Shown: positions 5,519 through 12,230, numbered from the stretch's first letter. The stretch is DNA of 21,365 bases from a virus (IMGVR_UViG_3300032313_001260:1-21365); one strand, 5' to 3'. The notes: generated by a model not told the origin, from the sequence alone. Translations and numbers: made by a program.

Positions 5519-6646
5519 ATGCATAATAATTTTTGCCATCATCCGTGGATTGGTGTTGATATCACTGCACAAGGAGAATTTAGACCCTGTTGCAAATACG
5601 ATGGTTTCACAGAGACATTGTATCCAAGATCATTACAAGAGTACCAAGCAAGTTCTGAAATTTTACAACTCAAGCATGATTTATTGGCTGGCAAAAGAGC
5701 CGACGGCTGTAGAAGATGTTGGAACGATGAAGACAGTGGTGTATTAAGTAAACGTCAAATTGATTATACTGAAATTTTTAAAGACAAGATTACCAGTTTA
5801 GATTCTTATAAAATTTTAAGTATTACATTTGGAAATAGCTGCAATTTAACTTGTAGAACATGTACCAGCTACTACAGTTCAGGATGGATTGTGCCTGAAA
5901 CAAAATTACAAACCAAATTTCCTACAATAGAAATTTACAAGCATCACAAATTTTATCAAGATAACAAATTCATTGAATCAATATTGACATCTTTTAAAAA
6001 TGTTGTACAAATTGACTTTGCTGGTGGCGAAACATTTGTATCAGGAACAAAAGCGCACTTAGAATTTTTGGACTATTTTATTCAACAAGGTGCAGACAAT
6101 ATCAGCTTGCGCTATGTTACAAACGGTACAATTTTTCCAAACAAAGAATTTTGGCAGCGTTGGAAAAAATTTAAATCTTTAGAAATACAACTCAGTGTTG
6201 ATGGCACAGAACAACAATTTAATTATTTAAGATATCCAGCCGATTGGACAACGGTGTTGCATAACATAAATCTTTATAAACAGCAGGAGATTACCAAGCT
6301 GACAGTGAGTCATACAATTAGTAATCTAAACGTATTTTATCTGCCAGAATTTGTCATATGGTGTATCAAAAACAAATTGGGAAAGCCGCATTTTAATCTA
6401 GTAGAGGCGCCAAGTCATTACAATATTAAATCGCTACCCGGCACAATTAAACAAGCAGTGGCTGATAAACTTTTGAAGTACAATCTAAAAAATATAGTAG
6501 AGTACATGAATCAAGAAGATTTAAGTTCTAACTTTGATTTTTTTCTAGAATTAACTGACGAATTAGACTTACAAAGAAATCAAAATTTTGGTAGCACTTT
6601 TCCAGAATTTAGTAAAATTATCAGTGACTATAAAATGGGTGCGTAA
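5519..6646 (+). CDS. radical SAM protein, N-terminal twitch/SPASM type
   Basis: A 375-residue radical SAM enzyme that should bind a [4Fe-4S] cluster and cleave S-adenosylmethionine to a 5'-deoxyadenosyl radical. The cluster motif is C108-x3-C112-x2-C115 (GNSCNLTCRTC), followed by FAGGETF (168-173, GGE motif) and LSVDG near residue 230. Before the core lies a Cys-rich domain (C6, C24, C25, C64, C67; FCHHPWIGVDI and GEFRPCCK) typical of the N-terminal twitch/SPASM-like family found in phages and marine bacteria. It can hold an extra iron-sulphur cluster. It is not PqqE, whose SPASM domain is C-terminal. The start has no Shine-Dalgarno and follows TAAATA by 4 nt. Its last three codons and stop run into tRNA-Lys. 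Substrate unknown; candidates are nearby peptides, sugars or tRNA. Confidence 0.88.
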   Translation: MHNNFCHHPWIGVDITAQGEFRPCCKYDGFTETLYPRSLQEYQASSEILQLKHDLLAGKRADGCRRCWNDEDSGVLSKRQIDYTEIFKDKITSLDSYKILSITFGNSCNLTCRTCTSYYSSGWIVPETKLQTKFPTIEIYKHHKFYQDNKFIESILTSFKNVVQIDFAGGETFVSGTKAHLEFLDYFIQQGADNISLRYVTNGTIFPNKEFWQRWKKFKSLEIQLSVDGTEQQFNYLRYPADWTTVLHNINLYKQQEITKLTVSHTISNLNVFYLPEFVIWCIKNKLGKPHFNLVEAPSHYNIKSLPGTIKQAVADKLLKYNLKNIVEYMNQEDLSSNFDFFLELTDELDLQRNQNFGSTFPEFSKIISDYKMGA

Positions 6647-6713
6647 CTCAACTGGTTAGAGTAATCGGCTTTTAACCGATAAGTTGTGAGTTCGAGTCTC
6701 ACCGCACCTACCA
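6637..6713 (+). tRNA. tRNA-Lys(TTT)
   Basis: Full cloverleaf with encoded CCA, and loop CTTTTAA giving anticodon TTT. The first pair is G-U. Its first 10 nt overlap the end of the radical SAM gene, so RNase P cleavage would remove that gene's stop codon. Confidence 0.93.
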
Positions 6714-6718
6714 TACAA

Positions 6719-6781
6719 AAACACATTGGTTCAGAGGGTTGTTCCAAAGGTAATTTGCTTCTAAGAAGTCCCAGTGTGTTT
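6719..6781 (+). ncRNA. structured RNA D between tRNA genes
   Basis: AAACACATTGG (6719-6729) pairs with CCAGTGTGTTT (6771-6781) over 11 bp with one U-G. A GCTTC/GAAGT hairpin (around 6757-6769) lies inside. It is near tRNA size and sits between tRNA-Lys and tRNA-Gln, but has no T arm or anticodon arm. It may be a T4 band C/D-like stable RNA or a decayed tRNA. Confidence 0.5.
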
Positions 6782-6794
6782 CCGTATGATTTTT

Positions 6795-6870
6795 TGGGGG
6801 TTAGCTCAGTTGGTAGAGCAGCGGGTTTTGATCCCGCGTGTCACAGGTTCGAATCCTGTACCCCTTGCCA
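6795..6870 (+). tRNA. tRNA-Gln(TTG)
   Basis: The loop TTTTGAT gives anticodon TTG. Discriminator is G and the 1-72 pair is T-T (unpaired), both in keeping with tRNA-Gln identity. CCA is encoded. Confidence 0.93.
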
Positions 6871-6878
6871 GTTACTGT

Positions 6879-6954
6879 GGTGTCTATAGTGTAGTGGCCT
6901 GCACCCTGCTCTGTGAAAGCGGTAGTACCGGATCGATACCGGTTAGACACCCCA
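6879..6954 (+). tRNA. tRNA-His(GTG)
   Basis: The loop CTGTGAA gives GTG. An extra 5' G (position -1) faces C73, the hallmark of tRNA-His. CCA is encoded. Confidence 0.92.
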
Positions 6955-6955
6955 T

Positions 6956-7031
6956 GCTGCTTTAGCTGATGTGGTCATAGCGGTGGTTTGAAGAGCCATT
7001 GAACTAGGTTCGATTCCTAGGGGCAGCACCA
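6956..7031 (+). tRNA. tRNA-Phe(GAA)
   Basis: The loop TTGAAGA gives GAA; T arm CTAGG/CCTAG. The acceptor has two G-U pairs. It starts 1 nt after the CCA of tRNA-His. Confidence 0.9.
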
Positions 7032-7038
7032 ACAATTA

Positions 7039-7113
7039 CGGTCCGTAGCTCAGCGGAAGAGTTCTGGTCTTCGAAACCAGCTGTCGGGAGTTCGAATCTC
7101 TCCGGACCGGCCA
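7039..7113 (+). tRNA. tRNA-Arg(TCG)
   Basis: The loop CTTCGAA gives TCG, which by U34 wobble could read the whole CGN box. The acceptor CGGTCCG/CGGACCG is perfect, discriminator G, CCA encoded. Confidence 0.92.
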
Positions 7114-7121
7114 TGATTTAC

Positions 7122-7196
7122 ACCCGAGTAGCTCAGTGGTAGAGCACGACCTTGATAAGGTCGGGGTCGGTGGATCGTTCCCACCTTCGGGTACCA
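7122..7196 (+). tRNA. tRNA-Ile(GAT)
   Basis: The loop TTGATAA gives GAT; acceptor ACCCGAG/TTCGGGT. The T loop is ATCGTTC, an unusual order compared with the normal TTCGANT. Confidence 0.9.
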
Positions 7197-7197
7197 T

Positions 7198-7273
7198 GGA
7201 AGTGTAGCATAGCGGCCAATGCGCCACCTTCATACGGTGTTTATCGTGAGTTCGAGTCTCACCACTTCTACCA
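7198..7273 (+). tRNA. tRNA-Met(CAT), elongator
   Basis: The loop TTCATAC gives CAT. The 1-72 pair is G-U, so it is not the initiator. One anticodon-stem pair is a mismatch. One of three CAT tRNAs here; the isoleucine form is more likely the one at 13968. Confidence 0.85.
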
Positions 7274-7444
7274 CGATTTTTATAAATTTTAATTTTGCAT
7301 GATAAATATTATTAGCAGCGCCAATGTTCTTTTGACGCCGGACTAAAATTGACGCGGAGAATTGACTCCTTTTTACTGTGTTTCAGTAAGACGCCAACCG
7401 TGAGTAGTATTCATCTACTAGCTATAAAATTTAAACATAAAACT
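7274..7444 (+). promoter_or_regulatory. structured leader of PP-loop operon
   Basis: This 170-nt gap holds a TAAATA (7303-7308), GGAG/CTCC followed by five T (7356-7374, weak terminator), a 6-bp TTACTG/CAGTAA hairpin (7373-7389) and AGTAG/CTACT with a 7-nt loop (7403-7419). GACGC occurs three times. TATAAAAT lies at 7423-7430. It looks like a regulatory leader, but the regulator is unknown. Confidence 0.4.
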
Positions 7445-8584
7445 ATGACAATATATCCTGATAGATTTGGTTGCTATCGTGTGGGCGATTTAAAATTTTA
7501 TAGCAAATTAGAAGCCATAGAAATGCAGGCAAAAACAAATATACACCTGCACTGGGATTTTAACGAAGCGGCATTTAGTGCATACGATTGGACTGCGGAG
7601 CCCGAACAGTCTATTACCGAACTATACAAACAACGAGCACAACAGTTACGAGAAAAATATGATTATATCATATTGATTTACAGTGGTGGCGCCGATAGCG
7701 AAACTATTTTGCAATCGTTTGTTTACAATGATATCAAGTTGGATGAAGTGGCCAGTTATGTAAACTATTCAGCCACTGGTAAGAAAAATAATTTTTTAAA
7801 TGAAGAAATTTTTGGTAACGCTATTCCTAGACTAGAGCGGTTAAAAGAAAAATATCCTTGGCTCAAGCATCGTGTGATTGAACTGCGTGATCTAATGCTA
7901 GATCATTTCACTGACCAAGATGTAAAATTCAGATGGATATATTATACCAACACATTGTTCGATGCCAATTGCCCGGCAAGAGAATCTCTTGCTTTGAAAA
8001 TCAAAGACTGGGCAGATTTAATACATCAAGGTAAAAAAGTTTGCGTGTTATGGGGATATGACAAGCCCAGAATCATTAACGAAAACGATCGTTATTCGGT
8101 GCGCTTTATTGATATCATTGATAGTGGGCCAACAGTGAAATCTTTCGCAGGAGAACTACCTTATGACGATGAATTGTTTTATTGGACTCCTGAAATGCCT
8201 CAAATTTCAATCAAGCAAGGACACATAATCAAAAATTACTTAGACAACAACTGGAGCACTTCGGCATTTGTTTCAACAGAAAGAACTGATTTGGCCTATA
8301 AAAAAGTCAACGGTGTAAGACATTGGTTAAACAAAGACGGACTGCATGCATTGATCTATCCCAACTATGAATTGGCATTGACTGCGGCCAAACCACAAAA
8401 CACTGTGGTAACTGAGCGTGATATATGGTTCTACAGTATGGAAGAAAGCAATCAAGCATTGCAAACATGGAAAATGGGAGTTTCAAAATTATGGCAAATA
8501 TTGCCTGAATATTGGAAAAATAATCCTGATGATTTTAAAAAAGGTCTCAAACTTTGTTGGAGCAAGGATTATTATCTAACATGA
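7445..8584 (+). CDS. PP-loop ATP pyrophosphatase (alpha-hydrolase type)
   Basis: A 379-residue protein of the adenine nucleotide alpha-hydrolase (PP-loop) superfamily, which activates a carbonyl or tRNA base by adenylation. The PP-loop is IYSGGADSETIL (78-89). It lacks the CxxC motifs of the thiolases TtcA/TtuA and resembles phage-borne 'asparagine synthase/ExsB-like' proteins of unknown substrate; the N-terminal YPDRFGCYRVGDLKFYSK block is shared by that group. I choose the ATG at 7445 because it begins this block; an upstream in-frame Met would add a non-matching leader. No Shine-Dalgarno is seen. The stop overlaps the next start as ATGA, and the third gene overlaps too. With the PLP enzyme and diiron oxidase it likely forms one pathway making an amide, thio- or amino-modified small molecule or RNA base. 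Confidence 0.78.
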   Translation: MTIYPDRFGCYRVGDLKFYSKLEAIEMQAKTNIHLHWDFNEAAFSAYDWTAEPEQSITELYKQRAQQLREKYDYIILIYSGGADSETILQSFVYNDIKLDEVASYVNYSATGKKNNFLNEEIFGNAIPRLERLKEKYPWLKHRVIELRDLMLDHFTDQDVKFRWIYYTNTLFDANCPARESLALKIKDWADLIHQGKKVCVLWGYDKPRIINENDRYSVRFIDIIDSGPTVKSFAGELPYDDELFYWTPEMPQISIKQGHIIKNYLDNNWSTSAFVSTERTDLAYKKVNGVRHWLNKDGLHALIYPNYELALTAAKPQNTVVTERDIWFYSMEESNQALQTWKMGVSKLWQILPEYWKNNPDDFKKGLKLCWSKDYYLT

Positions 8585-9420
8585 CGCATTCTTATCACGA
8601 TTATCCTGCATGGCATAATGGTAAATTTTGTTGTGTTGATGATCTTAAAATTAGTATTTTGGATCTGGGACTTATTCACAGTGATGCCACATACGATGTC
8701 ATAGCCTTCATTGACAATGCGGGGTTGAAAATTGAACAACACATTGATCGTTTCATTGGCAGTTGCGATTATTGGCGTATACGGTTAAATTACTCCAGGC
8801 AAGAACTAATAGATGTTGTGAGTAAAATTCATGCGTTAACTGGGTGGACCAACAGTATTGTTTGGTTGTCAGTCACTAGAGGTATTCCAGTTTCGGGTAA
8901 TCCTAGAGATTTAATCAATTGTGAACCCAATGTGATGTGTTATGCCAAACCGTATCAACAGTTCAATGGTACAGGTCGAGCCACTGTGTGTTTGTCCCAA
9001 CAACGTCGGGTACCTGATTCAGGTGTGAATCAACTGCACAAAAATTTTGTGTGGTCAGATCTAACCAGAGCACAATGGGAAGCTATTGATAGAGGGTATG
9101 ATACAGCCGTACTGTTAAGCGCAGAAGGATATTTGACTGAAGGACCAGGATTTAATGTGGCTGTAATCAAAGACGACACAGTGTATGCACCACTCTCAAA
9201 TAGATTACCAGGTATAAGCATGCGATTAGTAGAACAAACATGCCAAGAAAACAACATTAGATTTGAATGGACCAACATTGATCAAGAACTGCTTGACACA
9301 TGCGATGACATGATTTTGACCACCACAATTGGTAATTTGGTCACCGTAGAAAATTACAACGGACGTGAGCTGACTCCGTCACAAATACAGAACAAATTAA
9401 AAAAGGAAATAAAATGCTAG
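8581..9420 (+). CDS. fold-type IV PLP enzyme (aminotransferase/ADC lyase)
   Basis: A 279-residue member of the class IV aminotransferase family: branched-chain or D-amino acid transaminases and 4-amino-4-deoxychorismate lyase (PabC). R57 in HIDRF, the PLP Lys K154 in QLHKNFVWSDL and TEGPGFN (186-192, E187) are at the expected places; length is normal. Start codon overlaps the upstream stop (ATGA), so it is translationally coupled. It is followed, with a 7-nt overlap, by the haem-oxygenase-like diiron oxidase. A PabC role would suit p-aminobenzoate or folate supply, and CADD-type diiron oxidases can also make p-aminobenzoate, but transamination of another product is just as possible. Confidence 0.88.
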   Translation: MTHSYHDYPAWHNGKFCCVDDLKISILDLGLIHSDATYDVIAFIDNAGLKIEQHIDRFIGSCDYWRIRLNYSRQELIDVVSKIHALTGWTNSIVWLSVTRGIPVSGNPRDLINCEPNVMCYAKPYQQFNGTGRATVCLSQQRRVPDSGVNQLHKNFVWSDLTRAQWEAIDRGYDTAVLLSAEGYLTEGPGFNVAVIKDDTVYAPLSNRLPGISMRLVEQTCQENNIRFEWTNIDQELLDTCDDMILTTTIGNLVTVENYNGRELTPSQIQNKLKKEIKC

Positions 9421-10175
9421 ATACAGTAAAATTAGATACAGAAGTTTTTTTGTCAGACACTGCCTATGTCACACGTGAAACCTTGGGCGATTCGGATATA
9501 GCCCGTTTTGTAAATGAAAAAATGGATTATATCCTCGATCATAGAGCCATTGAACATCCGTTTTTCAATCATTACGCTGTTAATGGATTGCCCGAAGAAA
9601 AGAGCAAACTTCTTTATCTTGAAACCAGACACTATTTCAAATACTTGCCTTATTACATTTGCGGTATTGCTTCGTTGGTAGAAGATGATGATGCTGCCGG
9701 CAATGATGTAGTAAGATTTATCGCATTTAATGCACAAGATGAACTAGGGGAGTCGTACAGTCACTCAGACATGTACAAAGACTTCATGTTCAAGAAAGGT
9801 ATTACTCAAGAGGAATTGGCGAATCATCGTCCGTTGCCTAGTACTGTTGCCTTGAACGAGGGTATTAGAGTATTATATAATACCAGACCTATTGCTAGAG
9901 CATTGGGTGCTTTATACGCCGACGAAACACTGAGTGCCAGTCTGGTGTCAAAATACAACAAAGGTCTAACAGCGGAAGGCCTATCTGAACAAGATAGATA
10001 TTTCTGGACTTTGCATTGTGAGTGGGAAGTGGGACATTCAAATGCAGTATATAATATTGTTGAGCCTTACTTGCAAACTGATCAGGATCGTCGGGCATTC
10101 GGTGATGGCATCGACCAGTACCTGTTTCTAATGGAAAAATATTGGGACGGTATTGAACAGTTGTTAACAAAATAA
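9414..10175 (+). CDS. haem-oxygenase-like diiron oxidase (TENA/PqqC-like)
   Basis: A 253-residue helical protein of the iron-containing redox/HDO family related to PqqC, TenA, CADD, UndA and BesC. Predicted metal ligands are E110 and H117 (NAQDELGESYSHSDMY), E171 (YADETLSASLVSKYNKGL) and H201, E205 and H208 (HCEWEVGHSN). PqqC itself is cofactor-free, so this full set of ligands argues for a diiron enzyme instead. HDOs cleave C-C bonds, N-oxygenate or self-sacrifice a Tyr (CADD, p-aminobenzoate synthesis). Overlaps the preceding PLP enzyme by 7 nt, so the three-gene unit is tightly coupled. Because pqqA lies 5.5 kb upstream a PQQ link is tempting, but not demonstrated. Confidence 0.8.
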   Translation: MLDTVKLDTEVFLSDTAYVTRETLGDSDIARFVNEKMDYILDHRAIEHPFFNHYAVNGLPEEKSKLLYLETRHYFKYLPYYICGIASLVEDDDAAGNDVVRFIAFNAQDELGESYSHSDMYKDFMFKKGITQEELANHRPLPSTVALNEGIRVLYNTRPIARALGALYADETLSASLVSKYNKGLTAEGLSEQDRYFWTLHCEWEVGHSNAVYNIVEPYLQTDQDRRAFGDGIDQYLFLMEKYWDGIEQLLTK

Positions 10176-10210
10176 CAACTGTTGTTGAATTAGCAATAAA
10201 AAATAAACGG

Positions 10211-10239
10211 TTGCTCAAAAAGGTTCCTTTTGTTATAAT
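10211..10239 (+). promoter_or_regulatory. promoter, copy 1 of repeated module
   Basis: TTGCTC (10211-10216), 17 nt, TATAAT (10234-10239). The surrounding AAATAAACGGTTGC, CAAAAAG and TGTGTATTGT-like downstream tract nearly repeat at 14891-14940. Confidence 0.75.
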
Positions 10240-10269
10240 TGGTGTATTGTAATTAACAAGGAGCGCAAA

Positions 10270-10425
10270 ATGAGTAAAAAACACTTTGAATTGATTGCAC
10301 ATTATATTTCGACTATGTTGGATAGTCACTGCAAACTCAATGCCGCAGTGGCAGTGGCATCGGCTTGTAAAGTAGCTAATCCCAAGTTTGATGAGCAAAA
10401 GTTTTTTAAGGCATGTGGAGTTTAA
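10270..10425 (+). CDS. small phage-type protein (51 aa)
   Basis: AAGGAGCG precedes the ATG. The peptide runs MSKKHFELIAHYI...AAVAVASACKVANPKFDEQKFFKACGV. This matches a widely seen phage family of short proteins beginning with K-x-HF and ending with N-P-x-FD-x-x-[KR]F-x-x-[AY]-C-G. Its function is unknown. It has its own promoter (10211-10239), separate from the operon above. Recognition of the family is from memory of its pattern, not a database match. Confidence 0.7.
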   Translation: MSKKHFELIAHYISTMLDSHCKLNAAVAVASACKVANPKFDEQKFFKACGV

Positions 10426-10428
10426 TAG

Positions 10429-10457
10429 TTGACAATAAAGAATCATTTTGTTATACT
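10429..10457 (+). promoter_or_regulatory. sigma70-type promoter
   Basis: TTGACA (10429-10434), 17 nt, TATACT (10452-10457). It serves the gene at 10488. Confidence 0.8.
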
Positions 10458-10487
10458 GTTTGAATAGTAAGTAACCAGGAGTGAAAA

Positions 10488-10814
10488 ATGAGTTTATTTG
10501 TGCCTACTTCAAGAAAAGAAACACAAGCATTAATGCGGTACTTAGATAAGAATAGACCTGCTATAAACGAACGTAAACAAGATCCTGCATACAAATCAGA
10601 GATCAAACAGTTGCGTGAGTTTCATGCCAAGTTGTATTCAAGTGATTTTAGTCACTTACCTAAACCCAAGGCTGGTGAAGAAATTAGTCCTTGGGCATTG
10701 TCAGGATTACAAGCAAAATGTTTTCTTGTAGCAGAAAAGTTTCAAGTACCATTTTTTGATGTAGTTGGCGATGCGAACTCTCATTGCAACGGTTACGAGA
10801 TTGATAGTAACTAG
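10488..10814 (+). CDS. hypothetical protein (108 aa)
   Basis: CAGGAG lies 9 nt before the ATG. Charged N-terminal half (TSRKETQALMRYLDKNRPAINERKQDP, residues 7-33), then HLPKPKAGEEISPWALSGLQAKCFLVAEKF and a polar tail with GDANSHCNGYE. Two cysteines, no membrane segment. I do not recognise a family. It stands alone between its promoter and the tRNA-Leu promoter, whose -35 region overlaps the end of this gene. Confidence 0.65.
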   Translation: MSLFVPTSRKETQALMRYLDKNRPAINERKQDPAYKSEIKQLREFHAKLYSSDFSHLPKPKAGEEISPWALSGLQAKCFLVAEKFQVPFFDVVGDANSHCNGYEIDSN

Positions 10815-10829
10815 TATTTCTGCTATACT
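10801..10829 (+). promoter_or_regulatory. promoter for tRNA-Leu region
   Basis: TTGATA (10801-10806, within the end of the coding region), 17 nt, TATACT (10824-10829), 18 nt before tRNA-Leu. Confidence 0.7.
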
Positions 10830-10847
10830 GGTTAAATAGTAAGTTTT

Positions 10848-10932
10848 GCCTGGGTGGTGGAATTGGTATACACGCTGGTCTTAGAAGCCAGTGCCGAAAG
10901 GCTTAAGAGTTCGAGTCTCTTCCCAGGCACCA
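10848..10932 (+). tRNA. tRNA-Leu(TAG)
   Basis: Class II tRNA with long variable arm; loop CTTAGAA gives TAG (CUN box). CCA is encoded. Its last nucleotides (ACCA) also form the outer end of the 20-bp inverted repeat that closes the next structured segment. Confidence 0.93.
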
Positions 10933-11153
10933 TAGTAAAACATATTAGGTTACCTACACCGCTAGGGCGTCCGGATAGACTGCAACACTGCCGAGTGTTG
11001 GTTGAGACCGGGTCATGAAACAAGGAGCAATCCTGGTAATTGCGGCGGAGTAGTAGGACGTAATGAGGTTGACAGACAAGTCCGTGGACGGCACGGTAGG
11101 ACAGGTTCAAAACTGTTTTTTCTGTCAAACACCCTAATATGCTTTACTATGGT
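10929..11153 (+). ncRNA. structured RNA F, 20-bp closing stem
   Basis: Arms 10929-10949 and 11133-11153 are complementary at 20 of 21 positions (A10940 faces C11142), starting inside the ACCA of tRNA-Leu. The 183-nt interior is GC-richer than neighbours and has CAACACT/AGTGTTG with GCCG loop (from about 10982), AGGA/TCCT closed by a GCAA tetraloop (from about 11023), GTCCGTGGAC, and a GACAG/CTGTC hairpin with T-run. No convincing frame is present. It may be a large regulatory or catalytic RNA, or a decayed tRNA/intron. I could not match RNase P, tmRNA or a group I core. Confidence 0.5.
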
Positions 11154-11159
11154 AGAGAC

Positions 11160-11238
11160 ACAAGGAAGTGGGTAGGCCCGCCGCAATAGCACCACGTAAG
11201 GCATCCTTGTTATACTTAATGTTGGAGTAAGGTCCAAC
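11160..11238 (+). ncRNA. structured RNA G and hairpin H
   Basis: ACAAGGA (11160-11166) pairs with TCCTTGT (11204-11210) with a GTGG/CCAC helix inside. GTTGGA (11221-11226) then pairs with TCCAAC (11233-11238) around GTAAGG. It fills the rest of the 320-nt gap before tRNA-Glu. No gene is seen. Confidence 0.45.
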
Positions 11239-11252
11239 CTACCAAGTTTTAT

Positions 11253-11327
11253 GCACCGTTCGTCTATCGGTTAGGACACCCGCCTTTCACGCAGGTAAGA
11301 GGAGTTCGATTCTCCTACGGTGTACCA
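11253..11327 (+). tRNA. tRNA-Glu(TTC)
   Basis: The loop CTTTCAC gives TTC; acceptor GCACCGT/ACGGTGT; one C-A mismatch in the anticodon stem. CCA ends at 11327, directly followed by the TATAAATA box. Confidence 0.9.
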
Positions 11328-11335
11328 TATAAATA
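11328..11335 (+). promoter_or_regulatory. exact T4-late-type promoter box TATAAATA
   Basis: TATAAATA starts immediately after the CCA of tRNA-Glu and ends 5 nt before the ATG at 11341. In T4, transcription starts about 6 nt after the box, here on the ATG itself. Confidence 0.6.
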
Positions 11336-11340
11336 CAAGC

Positions 11341-11586
11341 ATGAAAGATCTGTTAAAAAATTTGCCACAGATACTAGGTGCTTTACCTGAAATCGTAAAG
11401 TATCTAAAGTACATACCCGTGCTAATGGTATTAGCGGGTATCGGCTATGGCATTTTTTACTACATGGAAAATCATCGAGATCCATTTATCTGTGTCAACA
11501 ATCAAGTATTCGAGCAACTAAGACTAGACAGTGATGTTTATGTGTTTAGAGGCGAAACTTGTGTTGATTCTAAAGATTTAAAATAA
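11341..11586 (+). CDS. single-pass membrane protein (81 aa)
   Basis: Residues 1-24 form a Leu/Lys-rich amphipathic helix (MKDLLKNLPQILGALPEIVKYLK), 26-46 a membrane span (YIPVLMVLAGIGYGIFYYMEN), and the rest is an exposed tail with two cysteines (C53, C76) able to form a disulphide in the periplasm. The start at 11341 lies 5 nt after TATAAATA and has no Shine-Dalgarno; a further upstream ATG lies within tRNA-Glu and is rejected. A late-expressed inner-membrane protein; role unknown, holin or spanin-type accessory possible. Confidence 0.65.
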   Translation: MKDLLKNLPQILGALPEIVKYLKYIPVLMVLAGIGYGIFYYMENHRDPFICVNNQVFEQLRLDSDVYVFRGETCVDSKDLK

Positions 11587-11591
11587 TATTT

Positions 11592-11667
11592 GGGGGTGTA
11601 GCTCAATTGGTAGAGCGGGTGCTTTGCAAGCACTAGGTAGCGGGTTCAAATCCTGTCACCTCCACCA
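11592..11667 (+). tRNA. tRNA-Ala(TGC)
   Basis: The loop TTTGCAA gives TGC. Acceptor GGGGGTG/CACCTCC with one G-U pair; CCA encoded. It starts 5 nt after the stop of the membrane protein gene. Confidence 0.93.
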
Positions 11668-11674
11668 AGTCAAT

Positions 11675-11759
11675 GGGAGTGCGGCTAAGTTAGAGAGTGG
11701 CGGCTGACTGTAAATCAGTTCTTTCGGGTGAGTAGGTGCGAATCCTTCCACTCCCACCA
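11675..11759 (+). tRNA. tRNA-Tyr(GTA)
   Basis: Class II with long variable arm; loop CTGTAAA gives GTA; acceptor GGGAGTG/CACTCCC perfect; CCA encoded. Confidence 0.93.
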
Positions 11760-11768
11760 AATAGTAGT

Positions 11769-11843
11769 GCCTTGTTATTTCAGTGGTAGAATGTCTCCTT
11801 TACACGGAGAAGGTCGGCAGTTCGAATCTGTCACAAGGTACCA
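11769..11843 (+). tRNA. tRNA-Val(TAC)
   Basis: The loop TTTACAC gives TAC; acceptor GCCTTGT/ACAAGGT; CCA encoded. Confidence 0.92.
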
Positions 11844-11852
11844 AAGTTTTAT

Positions 11853-11931
11853 TCCGCAGAACCCGAGCAAGGTGCATGGGCGTGACTGTTAATCACTGGT
11901 TAGTAGAGTTCAATCCTCTAATGCGGAGCCA
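11853..11931 (+). tRNA. tRNA-Asn(GTT)
   Basis: The loop CTGTTAA gives GTT. Discriminator G, CCA encoded. The D arm is unusual (CCC/GGG with a long loop) and the seventh acceptor pair is G-A. Confidence 0.85.
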
Positions 11932-11938
11932 AGGACGT

Positions 11939-12097
11939 TCCGTTGTCAACGGATACTGTGACCCGCAGGATGAGAAGTGAGGTGACTCTCACGGGTGGTA
12001 GTCTTTAAACCAAAAGGCCGCTGGCAATGCGAGAACGGGACTGGTCGGGGAGCGGGTGGAGGTCGTGCGTGATGATGTATTGGTCGTAAGCCAATAT
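11939..12097 (+). ncRNA. structured segment I between tRNA-Asn and tRNA-Asp
   Basis: Stems: TCCGTT/AACGGA (11939-11953, loop GTC), ACCC with GGGT enclosing GTGAG/CTCAC (11961-11996), and TATTGG/CCAATA with a 7-nt loop (12078-12096). The stretch 12030-12065 is unusually G-rich. No reading frame with start signals is seen in 11932-12146. A TATAAT at 12109 lacks a matching -35. Confidence 0.4.
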
Positions 12098-12146
12098 GTT
12101 TGATGCGATATAATTACCGCCGCAGTCTGTCAGAGCATTTAATTCA

Positions 12147-12221
12147 GGTCCTATAGTATATCGGTAAGTATGGCGCCCTGTCACGGCGCAGAGACGGGTT
12201 CAACTCCCGTTGGGACCGCCA
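12147..12221 (+). tRNA. tRNA-Asp(GTC)
   Basis: The loop CTGTCAC gives GTC; acceptor GGTCCTA/TGGGACC; T arm ACGGG/CCCGT; discriminator G; CCA encoded. Confidence 0.93.
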
Positions 12222-12230
12222 AGTTTTAAT

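Noticed and set aside
5519-6646. Calling this gene pqqE
   Set aside because: Cys-rich domain is at the N-terminus rather than the C-terminal SPASM of PqqE, and pqqD is missing.
6686-7233. Short protein frames across the tRNA cluster
   Set aside because: They are translations of tRNA genes with strong cloverleafs.
9414-10175. Calling this gene pqqC
   Set aside because: It has a full diiron ligand set and no PqqBCDE context, whereas PqqC is cofactor-free; a general HDO call is safer.
10929-11153. RNase P RNA, tmRNA or group I intron
   Set aside because: An AATTGCGG string (around 11038) recalls a group I P element, but the other core elements are missing; no tmRNA tag or RNase P conserved core could be found.
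57-11943. AAGGACGTTCCG shared between 57-68 and 11931-11942
   Set aside because: A short match in unrelated contexts (a coding gene and an RNA segment) is likely chance.
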